Source: Clostridium manihotivorum (GTDB lineage Bacteria > Bacillota > Clostridia > Clostridiales > Clostridiaceae). From it: DNA of 64,000 nt. Location: positions 2,745,776-2,809,775 of the forward strand of contig NZ_CP025746.1 in the NCBI RefSeq assembly GCF_004015185.1. The letters are read 5' to 3'. Under the pieces are notes generated by a model, which was not told the DNA's origin, made no database searches, and worked only from the letters and a program-made list of their open reading frames with translations. A program made the position numbers and the translations under genes. Below, in pieces: positions 1 to 7,159 of this stretch (the first letter of the stretch is position 1; every line of letters starts with the position of its first letter).

Positions 1-75
1 GTTGTTGGCAATAATGTTTCAATTCATGGAGTTACTATTGCACCTATGGGATTGGAACCAGGACCTATTGATTAG
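1..75 (+). CDS. 3' end of a small peptide gene (partial)
   Basis: The first reading frame is open from base 1 to a TAG at 73-75, giving 24 residues that end in APMGLEPGPID. The start lies outside the window. The tail resembles the C-terminus of the next small gene (APMSIEGPGIAG), with the same APM-x-(I/L)-E core followed by Gly and Pro. A short Gly/Asn-rich stretch precedes the core in both. I infer two tandem paralogous small peptide genes. Because most of this one is missing, no export signal can be checked. Function unknown. Confidence 0.5.
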   Translation, partial: VVGNNVSIHGVTIAPMGLEPGPID

Positions 76-166
76 TAAAAGATAAATTAGTATTTATAAA
101 AGAATATTAAGAGAAATGATCAATAATACTTTTGGAACGATTCTATGTTGAATAAGCTTTAAGCAT

Positions 167-307
167 ATGAGAAAGAAAGTTCTAAAAGGTATAGCAGATA
201 TTTTATTTATTAGTATGTTTTTAATTCCTGTTACTAGTAAAAGTATTTCTGGTAATGGCCAGGCTGTTGCACCTATGAGTATTGAAGGTCCAGGAATAGC
301 AGGATAA
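167..307 (+). CDS. Small secreted peptide, signal-like N-terminus and APM motif
   Basis: This 46-residue ORF starts MRKKVLKG, continues with a hydrophobic stretch (about residues 9-22, ILFISMFLIPV) and ends NGQAVAPMSIEGPGIAG. The basic start plus hydrophobic core looks like an export signal, so the processed product would be a short C-terminal peptide. An in-frame TGA at 149 leaves ATG 167 as the only plausible start, although the ribosome binding site is weak. A strong terminator follows within 15 bases. The preceding partial ORF ends in a similar motif, which supports both as real genes. It could be a signalling or pheromone-type peptide or a bacteriocin-like peptide; I recognise no named family. 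The link to any receptor is unknown because the window starts here. Confidence 0.6.
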   Translation: MRKKVLKGIADILFISMFLIPVTSKSISGNGQAVAPMSIEGPGIAG

Positions 308-319
308 CATATTCTTTTC

Positions 320-352
320 ACTAGATGAATTATAGATTCATCTAGTTTTTTT
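320..352 (+). terminator. Rho-independent terminator of the small peptide genes
   Basis: A perfect 11-bp stem (ACTAGATGAAT with ATTCATCTAGT), a 5-base loop and a run of T. It lies 13 bases after the stop of the 46-residue peptide gene. Confidence 0.9.
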
Positions 353-538
353 ATTTCTAGAGTTTGCATTAGATAAACTATTAACTTATTTGAAAACTTA
401 CAACATTAAAGTTGGCTATAAGCTATTATATTACTTATTTTTGAATTATAATTTTTATTGAGAAGATTACATAAAAAACTAAAACTTATATTAAATAATT
501 TGTTAAATTAACTTATAGATGCTTTGGAGGATATAGAG

Positions 539-1015
539 TTGGAAAAAGAAATTATATATTTAAAAGGTGATGCCACTAATCCTAATGTAGGAGGAAATAA
601 GATTATTGCACATATATGTAATGATATTGGTGCATGGGGAAAAGGCTTTGTTTTAGCTGTTTCGAGAAGCTGGAGTGAGCCAGAAAATCAATATAAAGCT
701 TGGTATAAAGTTGGCGATGATTTTAAGTTAGGAAAAGTCCAGTTTGTTCAAGTTTCTGATGAAATATATGTTGCCAATATGATAGGGCAAAGAGGTATAA
801 GAAGGGGGAAAACTGGTACTCCTCCTATTAGATATGAGGCTGTTGACCAGTGCTTAGAAGAGGTTGCGAAAAAGGCAATAGAGCTAGATGCCAGTATTCA
901 TATGCCTAGAATTGGATGTGGATTGGCTGGAGGTAAATGGGAAGAGATTGAAAAACTAATAAATAAAAATATTATTTCTAAAAATATAGATGTTTATGTC
1001 TACGATATAGTTTAG
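539..1015 (+). CDS. Macro domain protein (ADP-ribose-binding, Appr-1-p-type)
   Basis: A 158-residue protein that is a single macro domain. It shows the GDAT-NP motif near the N-terminus, AHICNDIGAWGKGF (the Asn/Asp and Gly-rich ligand loop), and MPRIGCGLAGG near the C-terminus. Macro domains bind ADP-ribose derivatives; bacterial members often remove ADP-ribose from proteins or act on ADP-ribose-1''-phosphate or O-acetyl-ADP-ribose. The start chosen is TTG 539, eight bases after GGAGG (526-530). A longer frame from TTG 524 would start on top of this ribosome binding site. It is a single gene without obvious partners; no toxin (DarT-like) is adjacent. Substrate not determined. Confidence 0.85.
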   Translation: MEKEIIYLKGDATNPNVGGNKIIAHICNDIGAWGKGFVLAVSRSWSEPENQYKAWYKVGDDFKLGKVQFVQVSDEIYVANMIGQRGIRRGKTGTPPIRYEAVDQCLEEVAKKAIELDASIHMPRIGCGLAGGKWEEIEKLINKNIISKNIDVYVYDIV

Positions 1016-1205
1016 TAAAAACCATTGACTTTGACGTTATGTCGCACTTTAAGATGGTTCTATTCGACTAGATCTACTTTTACCTATACGAGAGAAACAA
1101 GTAACTGTGGTGTAAGCAGATTCACATATAGTACATGGAGAAATTCTCTGATACTTAATATAAATGCTGATAAGCAAAATTTTCTTAATATTTTCTGAAA
1201 CTAAA

Positions 1206-1229
1206 AAGGCAATCTGTTAAGATTGCCTT
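1206..1229 (-). terminator. Hairpin, likely terminator for the HAD gene
   Basis: Perfect 10-bp stem AAGGCAATCT/AGATTGCCTT with a 4-base loop. On the minus strand it is followed by five T, which fits termination of the leftward HAD gene. On the plus strand the T tract is absent. Confidence 0.55.
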
Positions 1230-1232
1230 GAC

Positions 1233-1330
1233 TATAGACCTTTATGAAGGCTTAATTTATACATGATCGATAAACTTTACTTCTGTGGGTTAGCTGGCAT
1301 ACATAAATTAATAGTTTAAGTTGGTCTATA
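1233..1330 (+). repeat. Dispersed structured repeat, family 1, copy A
   Basis: About 98 bases bounded by TATAGACC and GGTCTATA. Inside, CTTAATTTATACATG pairs with CATACATAAATTAA around an apical hairpin, followed by the conserved right arm ATTAATAGTTTAAGTTGG. It matches four other intergenic copies (6029, 12457, 24104, 52403). In this copy both outer arms differ from the other copies (GACC/GGTC in place of GGGAACC/GGTTCCC) yet still pair, so the fold is conserved rather than just the sequence. Orientation is arbitrary because it is nearly palindromic. With copy A this 342-base gap between genes is largely explained. Confidence 0.75.
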
Positions 1331-1357
1331 TAATTTTTAATAATAACTTAGACTAAT

Positions 1358-2080
1358 CTATATGTATTTAGTTAATTCAGCTAGACTTGATATTTCGATG
1401 TTGGGTTTAATATCACTATTTATATTGCTAGTTTTATTATTTAGCCATATAGTTTTCATACCTAAATCTGATGCTGGTTTGATGTCCTTTTCTAAGCTAT
1501 CACCTACCATTACTGCTTCGTTAGGGGTGATTTTCATATTGTTTAGAGCAACTTTAAAAATTTGCTCCTTAGGTTTACCAATTCTTAATGAATAGCTAAA
1601 GGTAAAGTCATCAATTAAATCGTAAATAGCTGCTTTCTTGAAACATTCTTTCATTACCTCATCATAATAACAAGTATTAGATATAATTCCTGTCTTGTAA
1701 CCCTTATCTTTTAAGTGTTTTAAAGTATCATATATTGATGGTTCAAAATACAATTGATTTCTATATTCTGTGTAGAATAAGTTGATTGCTTCTATGCATT
1801 GATCCAATGTTAAAACTACCTCGTATTCTTGAAGAAATTTATTTAGGAAATTCTCTATAGGGTATTCTACAAAGGTTGTTTGCCTATCTTTTATTGTTTC
1901 CATCCAAACTTCATAGAAACCTTGCTTTACTTGGTCAAGCTTGATATTTGTGTTAAATCTGTTTAGATATTTAGTTAAGTGCATTAAGCCGTGTATATCT
2001 TTTTCATAATCAGATTGTCCATAATGAAAGTGTAGTAAAGTATTACCCATATCAAAAAATATTGCTTTAATTTTATCCAT
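1358..2080 (-). CDS. HAD family hydrolase (phosphatase-like)
   Basis: A 240-residue haloacid dehalogenase-type hydrolase. Motif I is FFDMGNTLL (nucleophile Asp of DMGNT), motif II SNT (about residue 135), motif III the Lys of IGKPKEQIF, and motif IV VGDSLEKDIKPA. The helical cap between motifs I and II suggests subfamily I (YjjG/phosphoglycolate-phosphatase-like). It would dephosphorylate a small phosphorylated metabolite in the cytosol; the substrate cannot be read from sequence. The second position of motif I is Gly, not the usual Asp (DxD), which also occurs in some nucleotidase-type HADs. The ATG is preceded by TTGAGGTTAATTT. Monocistronic; hairpin 1206-1229 is its probable terminator. 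Confidence 0.85.
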   Translation of the reverse strand: MDKIKAIFFDMGNTLLHFHYGQSDYEKDIHGLMHLTKYLNRFNTNIKLDQVKQGFYEVWMETIKDRQTTFVEYPIENFLNKFLQEYEVVLTLDQCIEAINLFYTEYRNQLYFEPSIYDTLKHLKDKGYKTGIISNTCYYDEVMKECFKKAAIYDLIDDFTFSYSLRIGKPKEQIFKVALNNMKITPNEAVMVGDSLEKDIKPASDLGMKTIWLNNKTSNINSDIKPNIEISSLAELTKYI

Positions 2081-2176
2081 AAATTAACCTCAATTTTAAA
2101 TAAATTATTTAGAAGTAATATGTAAGCATGTATTAATTTCCTTATATATAAATTGGTTTATGTTAAATATATAGTG

Positions 2177-2232
2177 AAAAACTAAGTAGGCAATTAAAGT
2201 TTGATAAATAATTTAATTGACTACTTAGTTTT
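2177..2232 (-). terminator. Terminator downstream of the 52-residue membrane protein gene
   Basis: Long hairpin with outer stem AAAACTAAGTAG/CTACTTAGTTTT and a further AATT-rich inner stem. Read leftward it ends in a T run, placing it as the terminator of the small gene at 2280-2438. Confidence 0.75.
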
Positions 2233-2279
2233 AAATAACAGAATTGTTATAGCCATCACTGAGCTGAAGTCTGAATAAT

Positions 2280-2438
2280 TTAGCTCTTAGTCTTTTTTAA
2301 GTGTATGTAACCTACAAAAATCAGATACACTATTGGTACTATAATCGCCTCTTTAAATCCAAAGAAATAGCATATCACAGCCAATAGCACTAATATAAAT
2401 GCAATAACATTACTCAACTTTGTAGCAAAGAAATCCAT
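2280..2438 (-). CDS. Small membrane protein, 52 residues
   Basis: The leftward ORF begins MDFFATKLSNV and ends HLKKTKS. Two hydrophobic segments (about residues 10-26 and 31-44) flank a short FGFKE turn, so it is probably a two-pass membrane protein. The ATG has a very good ribosome binding site (TGGAGG seven bases upstream), and a strong terminator follows. It resembles the small hypothetical membrane proteins common in clostridia; I cannot assign a function. It stands alone between the HAD gene and a methyltransferase gene, on the same strand as both. Confidence 0.7.
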   Translation of the reverse strand: MDFFATKLSNVIAFILVLLAVICYFFGFKEAIIVPIVYLIFVGYIHLKKTKS

Positions 2439-2607
2439 AATGTACCTCCATATATAGTAATATTATATTAATTATACCATAATGAAACGCGAATGAATTA
2501 TTTTTGGCAATTTAATCGAGCTTAATGATATTGACCCGAAAGGAATTTTCGAAGTCTACATATTATTAAAATAAAAACTAATGTGAATTGACAGTAATTT
2601 TATATAA

Positions 2608-3351
2608 TTAGAGTTTTCTAGCTTTAATAACAAATGAAAGAGGTAACATTTTTGCCTTTTTTGATCTTTCGCTAAGGTCAGAGGTAGCCAGCATCGTTTC
2701 CTTATCTGTTTCTTCAGCCATATATTCTACAACGAAGCCTGCTTTTGCTAATGCATTTATATAGGTGGGAATTTTTCTGTTGCATAACGTTATGGCAAAA
2801 CCATCATTTAGGTAGGTAAACCAGCTTTCATCAAAGTAGCTTTTATCAAATATTAACTTATCGTCCTCTACAATAACACAATGATGTAATGGATGCTTCC
2901 AACTGAAGATGAATACACCATCTTTTTTCAAATAGGATGCTATTCTATCAAAGGTGCATTGCAAATCTGTAGCCCAACCTACTGCATATATAGAATATAC
3001 ATAATCAAAATAATCAAGCGGTATGCCAGCGTCAACTTCCATAGGTGCATTTATTAGTTTTGCGGAATATCCACATTCTTTTAAGTACTTATCAGCATTT
3101 TCTATTTGTTTTGTAGACATATCAAGTCCCCAAAGCTCAGCAGCCTTATGATCACCATGGTATTTTAATGAGTGACCACTTCCACAGCCTATATCGAGCA
3201 GCTTCTTTCCAGAAACATCACCAAATAAATTTAATTCATCTTCTGTTATAAATTGAACCCCGTATGTAGGAAGCGCAGTAACTCCAAACCATTCATCTGC
3301 GGTATTGTCCCAATAATTTTTGTTGGTATCATGGATACTTTTATTTGCCAT
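2608..3351 (-). CDS. Class I SAM-dependent methyltransferase
   Basis: A 247-residue protein with the Rossmann SAM-binding motif KLLDIGCGSGHSLKYHG (about residues 49-65), the acidic end of strand 2 (LWGLDMS) and the motif IV region YFDYVYSIYAVGW. The N-terminal YWDNTADEWFG segment is typical of the UbiE/COQ5-like small-molecule methyltransferase group. The acceptor substrate is unknown. The start is supported by GGGG/GATT ahead of the ATG. The gene is isolated, with no biosynthetic partners, so a specific pathway cannot be inferred. Confidence 0.85.
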   Translation of the reverse strand: MANKSIHDTNKNYWDNTADEWFGVTALPTYGVQFITEDELNLFGDVSGKKLLDIGCGSGHSLKYHGDHKAAELWGLDMSTKQIENADKYLKECGYSAKLINAPMEVDAGIPLDYFDYVYSIYAVGWATDLQCTFDRIASYLKKDGVFIFSWKHPLHHCVIVEDDKLIFDKSYFDESWFTYLNDGFAITLCNRKIPTYINALAKAGFVVEYMAEETDKETMLATSDLSERSKKAKMLPLSFVIKARKL

Positions 3352-3512
3352 AAATAATCCCCCTAAAACACTATAATTATAGAAAAAATTTAAATTTTTA
3401 ACAGGTATATGTAAATTTTATTCTACAGGAATTGCATATTATTGTCTATAAAGTATACAGATGGTTTTTAAAAATGTTATAGTGATATATAAACAATAAG
3501 GAGTGGATTGAG

Positions 3513-4166
3513 ATGAGTGTTTATTATTTGTTTAGCGATTTTCATATGGAAAAAGGATTTACTACTGAGGTTGTAAGCAATCTATTAATTGATATTAAAG
3601 ATAATAATAAGATAGTTTTTATTGCCTCAAGTCCAGAACATAACAGTAATACAGATAAGTATGCCCAAAGATATTTAGAGTGGTTTTCTAATATAGGTAT
3701 TAAATTTAAGCTTAGCACAGTAATTGATAATAGAATGAGAAAAGGTGAAATGATAGAAAATATAAAAGATGCTTCTGTAATTTTTCTAATGGGTGGTCAG
3801 ACCTTGACTCAGTTTAAATTTCTTAAAGAAAATGATCTAGATAAAGCTTTAAGGATATGTGAAGGCTGTATCTTGGGGTTAAGTGCAGGAGCTATAAATA
3901 TGGCGAAAATATCTATTAATACCGAAAAAAGTGGACAGGATAGAGCAGTCATATATGAAGGCCTTAATCTGGTTGATGTGTCAATTGAGCCACATTTTAA
4001 TCCTAAAGGTAGTGGGATAGAGTATGATAAATTGCTTGAGGCTTCTGAAAAATATGATATATATGCAATGTGCGACAATAGTGCTATTGTATGCAGAGGT
4101 AAAGAACAATTTTTTTATGGAGAAATATATTTTATTTCCAAAGGAAAGCTAGAAAAAGTTAATTAA
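3513..4166 (+). CDS. Peptidase S51 (dipeptidase E-like)
   Basis: A 217-residue protein of the S51/class I glutamine amidotransferase-like fold. MGGQTLTQ (about residue 93) is the oxyanion-side Gly-Gly motif, GLSAGAINMA (about residue 125) holds the nucleophile Ser, and EPHFNP (about residue 160) supplies the His. S51 enzymes hydrolyse Asp-X dipeptides (PepE) or cyanophycin dipeptides. AAGGAG precedes the ATG by seven bases. It has no lipid or signal peptide and is probably cytosolic. It is a single gene; a shadow ORF on the opposite strand was ignored. Confidence 0.85.
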   Translation: MSVYYLFSDFHMEKGFTTEVVSNLLIDIKDNNKIVFIASSPEHNSNTDKYAQRYLEWFSNIGIKFKLSTVIDNRMRKGEMIENIKDASVIFLMGGQTLTQFKFLKENDLDKALRICEGCILGLSAGAINMAKISINTEKSGQDRAVIYEGLNLVDVSIEPHFNPKGSGIEYDKLLEASEKYDIYAMCDNSAIVCRGKEQFFYGEIYFISKGKLEKVN

Positions 4167-4294
4167 GTTTAATTCTTATATAATTTAGAGAAATCTTAAG
4201 AAATAAACTAAGTTAATATAGTGTATAATTGTGGAATAAAGGGTATTTATATAGTGATTTTAAAGAATCCTATAGTAGATTTGGAGGTTGTTTT

Positions 4295-4885
4295 ATGAAT
4301 TTAGAAGAACAGAGAAAATTGATTTTATCTGGTAAGATGTATAATGATTTGACTAAAGAATTAATTGAAGCAAGAGAAAAAACAGTGTTTCTTACAAACG
4401 AATATAATAATAGTTTCGGTAGACCTCAGAAGGAAAGAGAAGAAATATTAAAGAGGTTACTTAAGAGTATTGGAAGTGGAGTTCACTTCGAACCAACCTT
4501 TAGATGTGAATTTGGTTTCAATATTACAATAGGGAATAATTTTTATGCCAATTTTGATTGTGTAATGTTAGATGGAGGAGGAATAATTATAGGTGATAAT
4601 GTGTTGTTTGGACCTAGAGTTGGAATTTACACCTCTAATCATGCGACATATGCAAAAGAAAGAGTAGCAGGAGGCTGCTATGCAAAACCTGTAAAGATAG
4701 GCAATAATGTTTGGATTGGAGCAGGAGTTAATATAAATCAAGGTGTTACAATAGGAGATAATTCAATTATAGGATCCGGTAGTGTTATTACGAAAGATGT
4801 TCCTGCAAATGTAATTGCGGCAGGTGTGCCTTGTAGAGTAATTAGAGAAATTACTGAAGAAGATAGGACTGGATTTGAAGTGTAG
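4295..4885 (+). CDS. Sugar O-acetyltransferase (LacA/Maa/NodL type)
   Basis: A 196-residue acetyltransferase with the maltose/galactoside O-acetyltransferase leader (residues 1-60) and a left-handed beta-helix of hexapeptide repeats (I-G-D-N/I-G-A-G pattern), including the catalytic region GIYTSNHATYAKER, whose His acts as base. It would transfer acetyl from acetyl-CoA to a sugar hydroxyl, a detoxification-like reaction for non-metabolised sugars. ATG 4295 was chosen because TTGGAGG lies eight bases ahead; the frame continues 22 codons upstream but without a ribosome binding site there. Residue pattern and length are normal for the family. Confidence 0.9.
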   Translation: MNLEEQRKLILSGKMYNDLTKELIEAREKTVFLTNEYNNSFGRPQKEREEILKRLLKSIGSGVHFEPTFRCEFGFNITIGNNFYANFDCVMLDGGGIIIGDNVLFGPRVGIYTSNHATYAKERVAGGCYAKPVKIGNNVWIGAGVNINQGVTIGDNSIIGSGSVITKDVPANVIAAGVPCRVIREITEEDRTGFEV

Positions 4886-4940
4886 AAAGTAATTCACAAT
4901 ATGATGTATATTCTTATTTAAGGATATGACATGAGATTTA

Positions 4941-5034
4941 AGGATGTACAACTTCAATACGAAATCGGTTTTGGTAGCTATTCTGGCTTCTGAGAAGAGC
5001 TTTTGAAAATATAAATTTTATTGAGAAGTAGTAT
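4941..5034 (+). repeat. Dispersed hairpin repeat, family 2, copy
   Basis: Runs from GATGTACAACTTC to GAGAAGTAGTAT. It carries the shared blocks TTCTGGCTTCTGAGAAG and GAAAATATAAATTTTA seen near 28318, 29848, 34166, 47180 and 56007. The ends are inverted (GTACNACTTC against GAAGTNGTA), as in the other copies. Confidence 0.6.
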
Positions 5035-5055
5035 AATCATGTTATACTACTTCTT
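5024..5055 (+). terminator. Perfect 13-bp hairpin at the edge of the family 2 repeat
   Basis: AGAAGTAGTATAA pairs perfectly with TTATACTACTTCT across a 5-base loop. It overlaps the right end of the family 2 copy. The T tract after it is short (TTAATAG), so it is at best a weak terminator for the acetyltransferase transcript or simply a repeat end. Confidence 0.45.
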
Positions 5056-5093
5056 AATAGCGAAATTGTAACTTAGACTTGGAGGAATAGAAG

Positions 5094-5381
5094 ATGTTTA
5101 TAGTAAATTTAACTTATGTAAAACCTATGGAAGAGGTTGAAAAGCATCTGGTGGAGCACATTACATTCTTAGATAAATACTATGCTAGTAACAACTTTAT
5201 CTGTTCAGGGAGAAAGAATCCTAGGACTGGTGGAATAATCTTATGTAATGCGACAAATATGGAAGAAGTAGAGAAAATTATTAGTGAGGATCCTTTTAAA
5301 ATAGATAGCATTGCTAATTATGAGATAGTAGAGTTCCAACCAACAAAGTATGATGAAAACTTTAAGAAATTTGTTGAATAA
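5094..5381 (+). CDS. YciI-like protein
   Basis: A 95-residue protein with the ferredoxin-like YciI fold. It shows EHITFLDKYYASNNFICSGRK, where the conserved His and the following region line the putative active site, then the SEDPF motif (conserved Asp-Pro-Phe of the family) and a C-terminal EIVEF strand. YciI-like proteins are related to muconolactone isomerase-type enzymes, but few have a proven reaction. The start has GGAGG nine bases upstream. Full length for the family, single gene, presumably cytosolic. The name is secure; the function is not. Confidence 0.85.
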   Translation: MFIVNLTYVKPMEEVEKHLVEHITFLDKYYASNNFICSGRKNPRTGGIILCNATNMEEVEKIISEDPFKIDSIANYEIVEFQPTKYDENFKKFVE

Positions 5382-5404
5382 TCTTTAAAATATAACTTAA
5401 TAAA

Positions 5405-5545
5405 GATTGTACACTTCGCTGGAAAGCATAAGTTTAAATACGAATCGGTACATCTATAGACACACTACTTCAAAATTGAACCTAACAAAATAAAGCTTCG
5501 TAGATTCATAGAAAGCTTTATTTTGAGTTTAAGGCTTGAAGTAGT
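5405..5545 (+). repeat. Degenerate family 2 copy and adjoining long hairpin
   Basis: Bases 5405-5458 start GATTGTACACTTC and end CGGTACATCT, resembling the two ends of family 2 with the core lost. Immediately after, ACTACTTCAA (5464-5473) pairs with TTGAAGTAGT (5536-5545) around a second perfect stem, AAAATAAAGCTT/AAGCTTTATTTT (about 5487-5524). No gene is seen. These structures fill most of the first half of the 0.8-kb gap between the YciI and ABC transporter genes. Confidence 0.5.
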
Positions 5546-5690
5546 ATTTCTTTTCAGAGGAATTACAGTTCTATAATCTTAAAAGTACAAGAAGTTATTT
5601 AAACTACTAACGATACTTTTATTAATTTATATACTTTACTTTGAACTGGTATATCTATATATAAAGTATCTAAAAGTAAATAAAGACTTC

Positions 5691-5730
5691 AACCACCACA
5701 TTATTCAAAGCGAATCTTGTGGTGGTTTTA
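5691..5730 (+). terminator. Orphan rho-independent terminator
   Basis: AACCACCACA pairs with TGTGGTGGTT and is followed by TTATTT. No intact plus-strand gene ends shortly before it; the YciI gene stops 310 bases earlier, beyond other hairpins. It may be left over from a lost gene. Confidence 0.7.
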
Positions 5731-5806
5731 TTTGTAATTAGAGAAAAGGTTACGAAAGTATATAATGACCTAAATTCAATATTATTGAAGGTAACTCAAT
5801 ACTTGA

Positions 5807-5919
5807 GTAAAAAATAATATTATAGAATTTATTCTACTTACAGGATGCCCTGAATTAAATCGAGAAGAATAAATGCTGAAGAGTTAGCAAAAATATTTAG
5901 ACAGTATATTGACTTATAA
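5807..5919 (+). pseudogene. Possible decayed gene tail upstream of the ABC operon
   Basis: One frame reads 21 sense codons ending LLTGCPELNREE then a stop. After a single-base shift the text continues AEELAKIFRQYIDL and stops at 5919. The composition looks protein-like, and the position, just before an exporter operon, is where a TetR- or MarR-type regulator often sits. I could not identify the family, and the fragment is short, so this is tentative. Confidence 0.3.
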
Positions 5920-5942
5920 AATATTTAGCAGTATATTTATTT

Positions 5943-5959
5943 TAGACAATATAATGTCA
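5943..5959 (+). promoter_or_regulatory. Operator-like palindrome, distal copy
   Basis: TAGACAATATAATGTCA is a one-sided variant of the palindrome directly upstream of the exporter ATPase gene (6170-6189). Both contain TATAAT and are followed by a GA-rich ribosome-binding-like stretch, as if the promoter region had been duplicated or separated by the repeat insertion at 6029-6132. Confidence 0.4.
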
Positions 5960-6028
5960 AAATAAATATAGGAATGAGGAAGGAACAAACTAAAAAATTT
6001 AAAATTAAGATTTTAAATCGTAGCTCAT

Positions 6029-6132
6029 TATAGGGAAACTATATGAAAACTTAATCTATACTTGTCATAAAATCCCGGCTTCTGGGGATTTTGTGGCATG
6101 TATAAATTAATAGTTGAAGTTGGTTCCCTATA
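6029..6132 (+). repeat. Dispersed structured repeat, family 1, copy B
   Basis: 104 bases bounded by TATAGGGAA and GGTTCCCTATA. It contains the left block AACTTAATCTATAC, an apical hairpin AAAATCCC/GGGATTTT with loop CGGCTTCTG, and the right block GCATGTATAAATTAATAG. It is nested inside a further inverted repeat, AATCGTAG (6016-6023) and CTACGATT (6147-6154), suggesting insertion into, or extension of, another hairpin. It lies between a decayed region and the exporter promoter. Confidence 0.8.
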
Positions 6133-6169
6133 CACAAATATGAAGCCTACGATTATATTATTAATCTAA

Positions 6170-6189
6170 TAGACAGTATAATGTCTAGA
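6170..6189 (+). promoter_or_regulatory. Operator palindrome with -10 box before the ABC exporter operon
   Basis: TAGACAGTATAATGTCTAGA is nearly a perfect palindrome (arms TAGAC/GTCTA) and contains the -10-like TATAAT. It ends 13 bases before the exporter start codon. The layout suits a TetR- or MarR-type repressor blocking the promoter; no intact regulator gene lies beside it. Confidence 0.5.
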
Positions 6190-6202
6190 AAGGAAGGCAA
6201 TT

Positions 6203-7141
6203 ATGAATAATGTTATTACAGTAAAAAATCTTGAAAAGAATTATGGAGCTAAGAGGGCAGTAGATGGAATAAGTTTTTCTGTAAAAGATGGTGAAGTATT
6301 GGGGCTGCTAGGACCTAATGGTGCTGGCAAAAGTACAACTATTAATATCTTATCTACCATATTGAAAGCAGATAAGGGAGATATAGATGTCTTAGGTCAA
6401 AGGCTTACTAGTAATGCTAAATCAATAAAACAAACCCTAGGTGTAGTACCTCAAGACTTAGCAATTTATGAGGAGATAAGTGCTGAAAAGAATATAAGTT
6501 TTTTTGCAAGTCTATATGGACTTAAAGGAAATGAGTTAAAAAAACAGGTTAAGGAAGCTTTAGAGTTGGTAGGGCTTTATGATAGGAGGGCAGATAAGCC
6601 CAAGACTTTTTCAGGTGGAATGAAAAGAAGACTAAATATAGCTTGCGCCATTGCCCATAGGCCTAAGGTTATAATAATGGATGAACCTACTGTAGGAATA
6701 GATCCACAATCAAGAAATCATATTTTGGAATCTATTAAAATACTAAAAGCTAGAGGTTCAGCAGTAATTTATTCCACTCACTATATGGAGGAAGTAGAGG
6801 CAATAGCAGATAGGATTATTATAATTAATGAAGGTAAGATAATAGCTGAGGGCACTAAGGAAGAGCTAAAGGAGAAGGTTAATGATGAAATTACCTATAC
6901 TTTCAAACTTAACAATATAGAAAATGTAATAGATAAAGAGATTTATGCTGTCCAAGGTGTAAAAAAGGTTAATATTGTTGAAGATGAAGTAAGGGTAACT
7001 ACCTTAAAATCCAATAACAATCTTAATGAGATAATAGGTATTTTCTTAGATAAGCATTGCAAGGTTGAAAGTATGCAAAGCAAAGAAGCGTCCTTAGAAA
7101 CAGTTTTCCTTGAGCTTACAGGAAGAAACTTGAGAGATTAA
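6203..7141 (+). CDS. ABC exporter ATP-binding protein (DrrA/CcmA type)
   Basis: A 312-residue ATPase. Walker A is GPNGAGKST (about residue 38), the signature is FSGGMKRRLNIA, Walker B is VIIMDEPTVGID, and the switch His is in YSTHYMEEVE. The C-terminal extension of about 90 residues is typical of the daunorubicin-resistance (DrrA) type. It energises the two ABC-2 permeases encoded directly downstream (19 bases, then a 1-base overlap), forming one exporter for a drug, peptide or lipid. AAGGAAGG precedes the ATG. Expression is probably controlled by the palindrome at 6170-6189. The cargo cannot be predicted. Confidence 0.95.
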   Translation: MNNVITVKNLEKNYGAKRAVDGISFSVKDGEVLGLLGPNGAGKSTTINILSTILKADKGDIDVLGQRLTSNAKSIKQTLGVVPQDLAIYEEISAEKNISFFASLYGLKGNELKKQVKEALELVGLYDRRADKPKTFSGGMKRRLNIACAIAHRPKVIIMDEPTVGIDPQSRNHILESIKILKARGSAVIYSTHYMEEVEAIADRIIIINEGKIIAEGTKEELKEKVNDEITYTFKLNNIENVIDKEIYAVQGVKKVNIVEDEVRVTTLKSNNNLNEIIGIFLDKHCKVESMQSKEASLETVFLELTGRNLRD

Positions 7142-7159
7142 TGGAAGGAAAGATTAATT

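Noticed and set aside
94..369. Open frame on the minus strand over the small peptide region
   Set aside because: It is the shadow of the 46-residue peptide gene and its terminator, without a ribosome binding site or a plausible protein composition.
1020..1200. Possible promoter and gene relic after the macro domain gene
   Set aside because: TTGACTTTGACGTTATGTCG looks promoter-like, but no continuous reading frame or family match follows.
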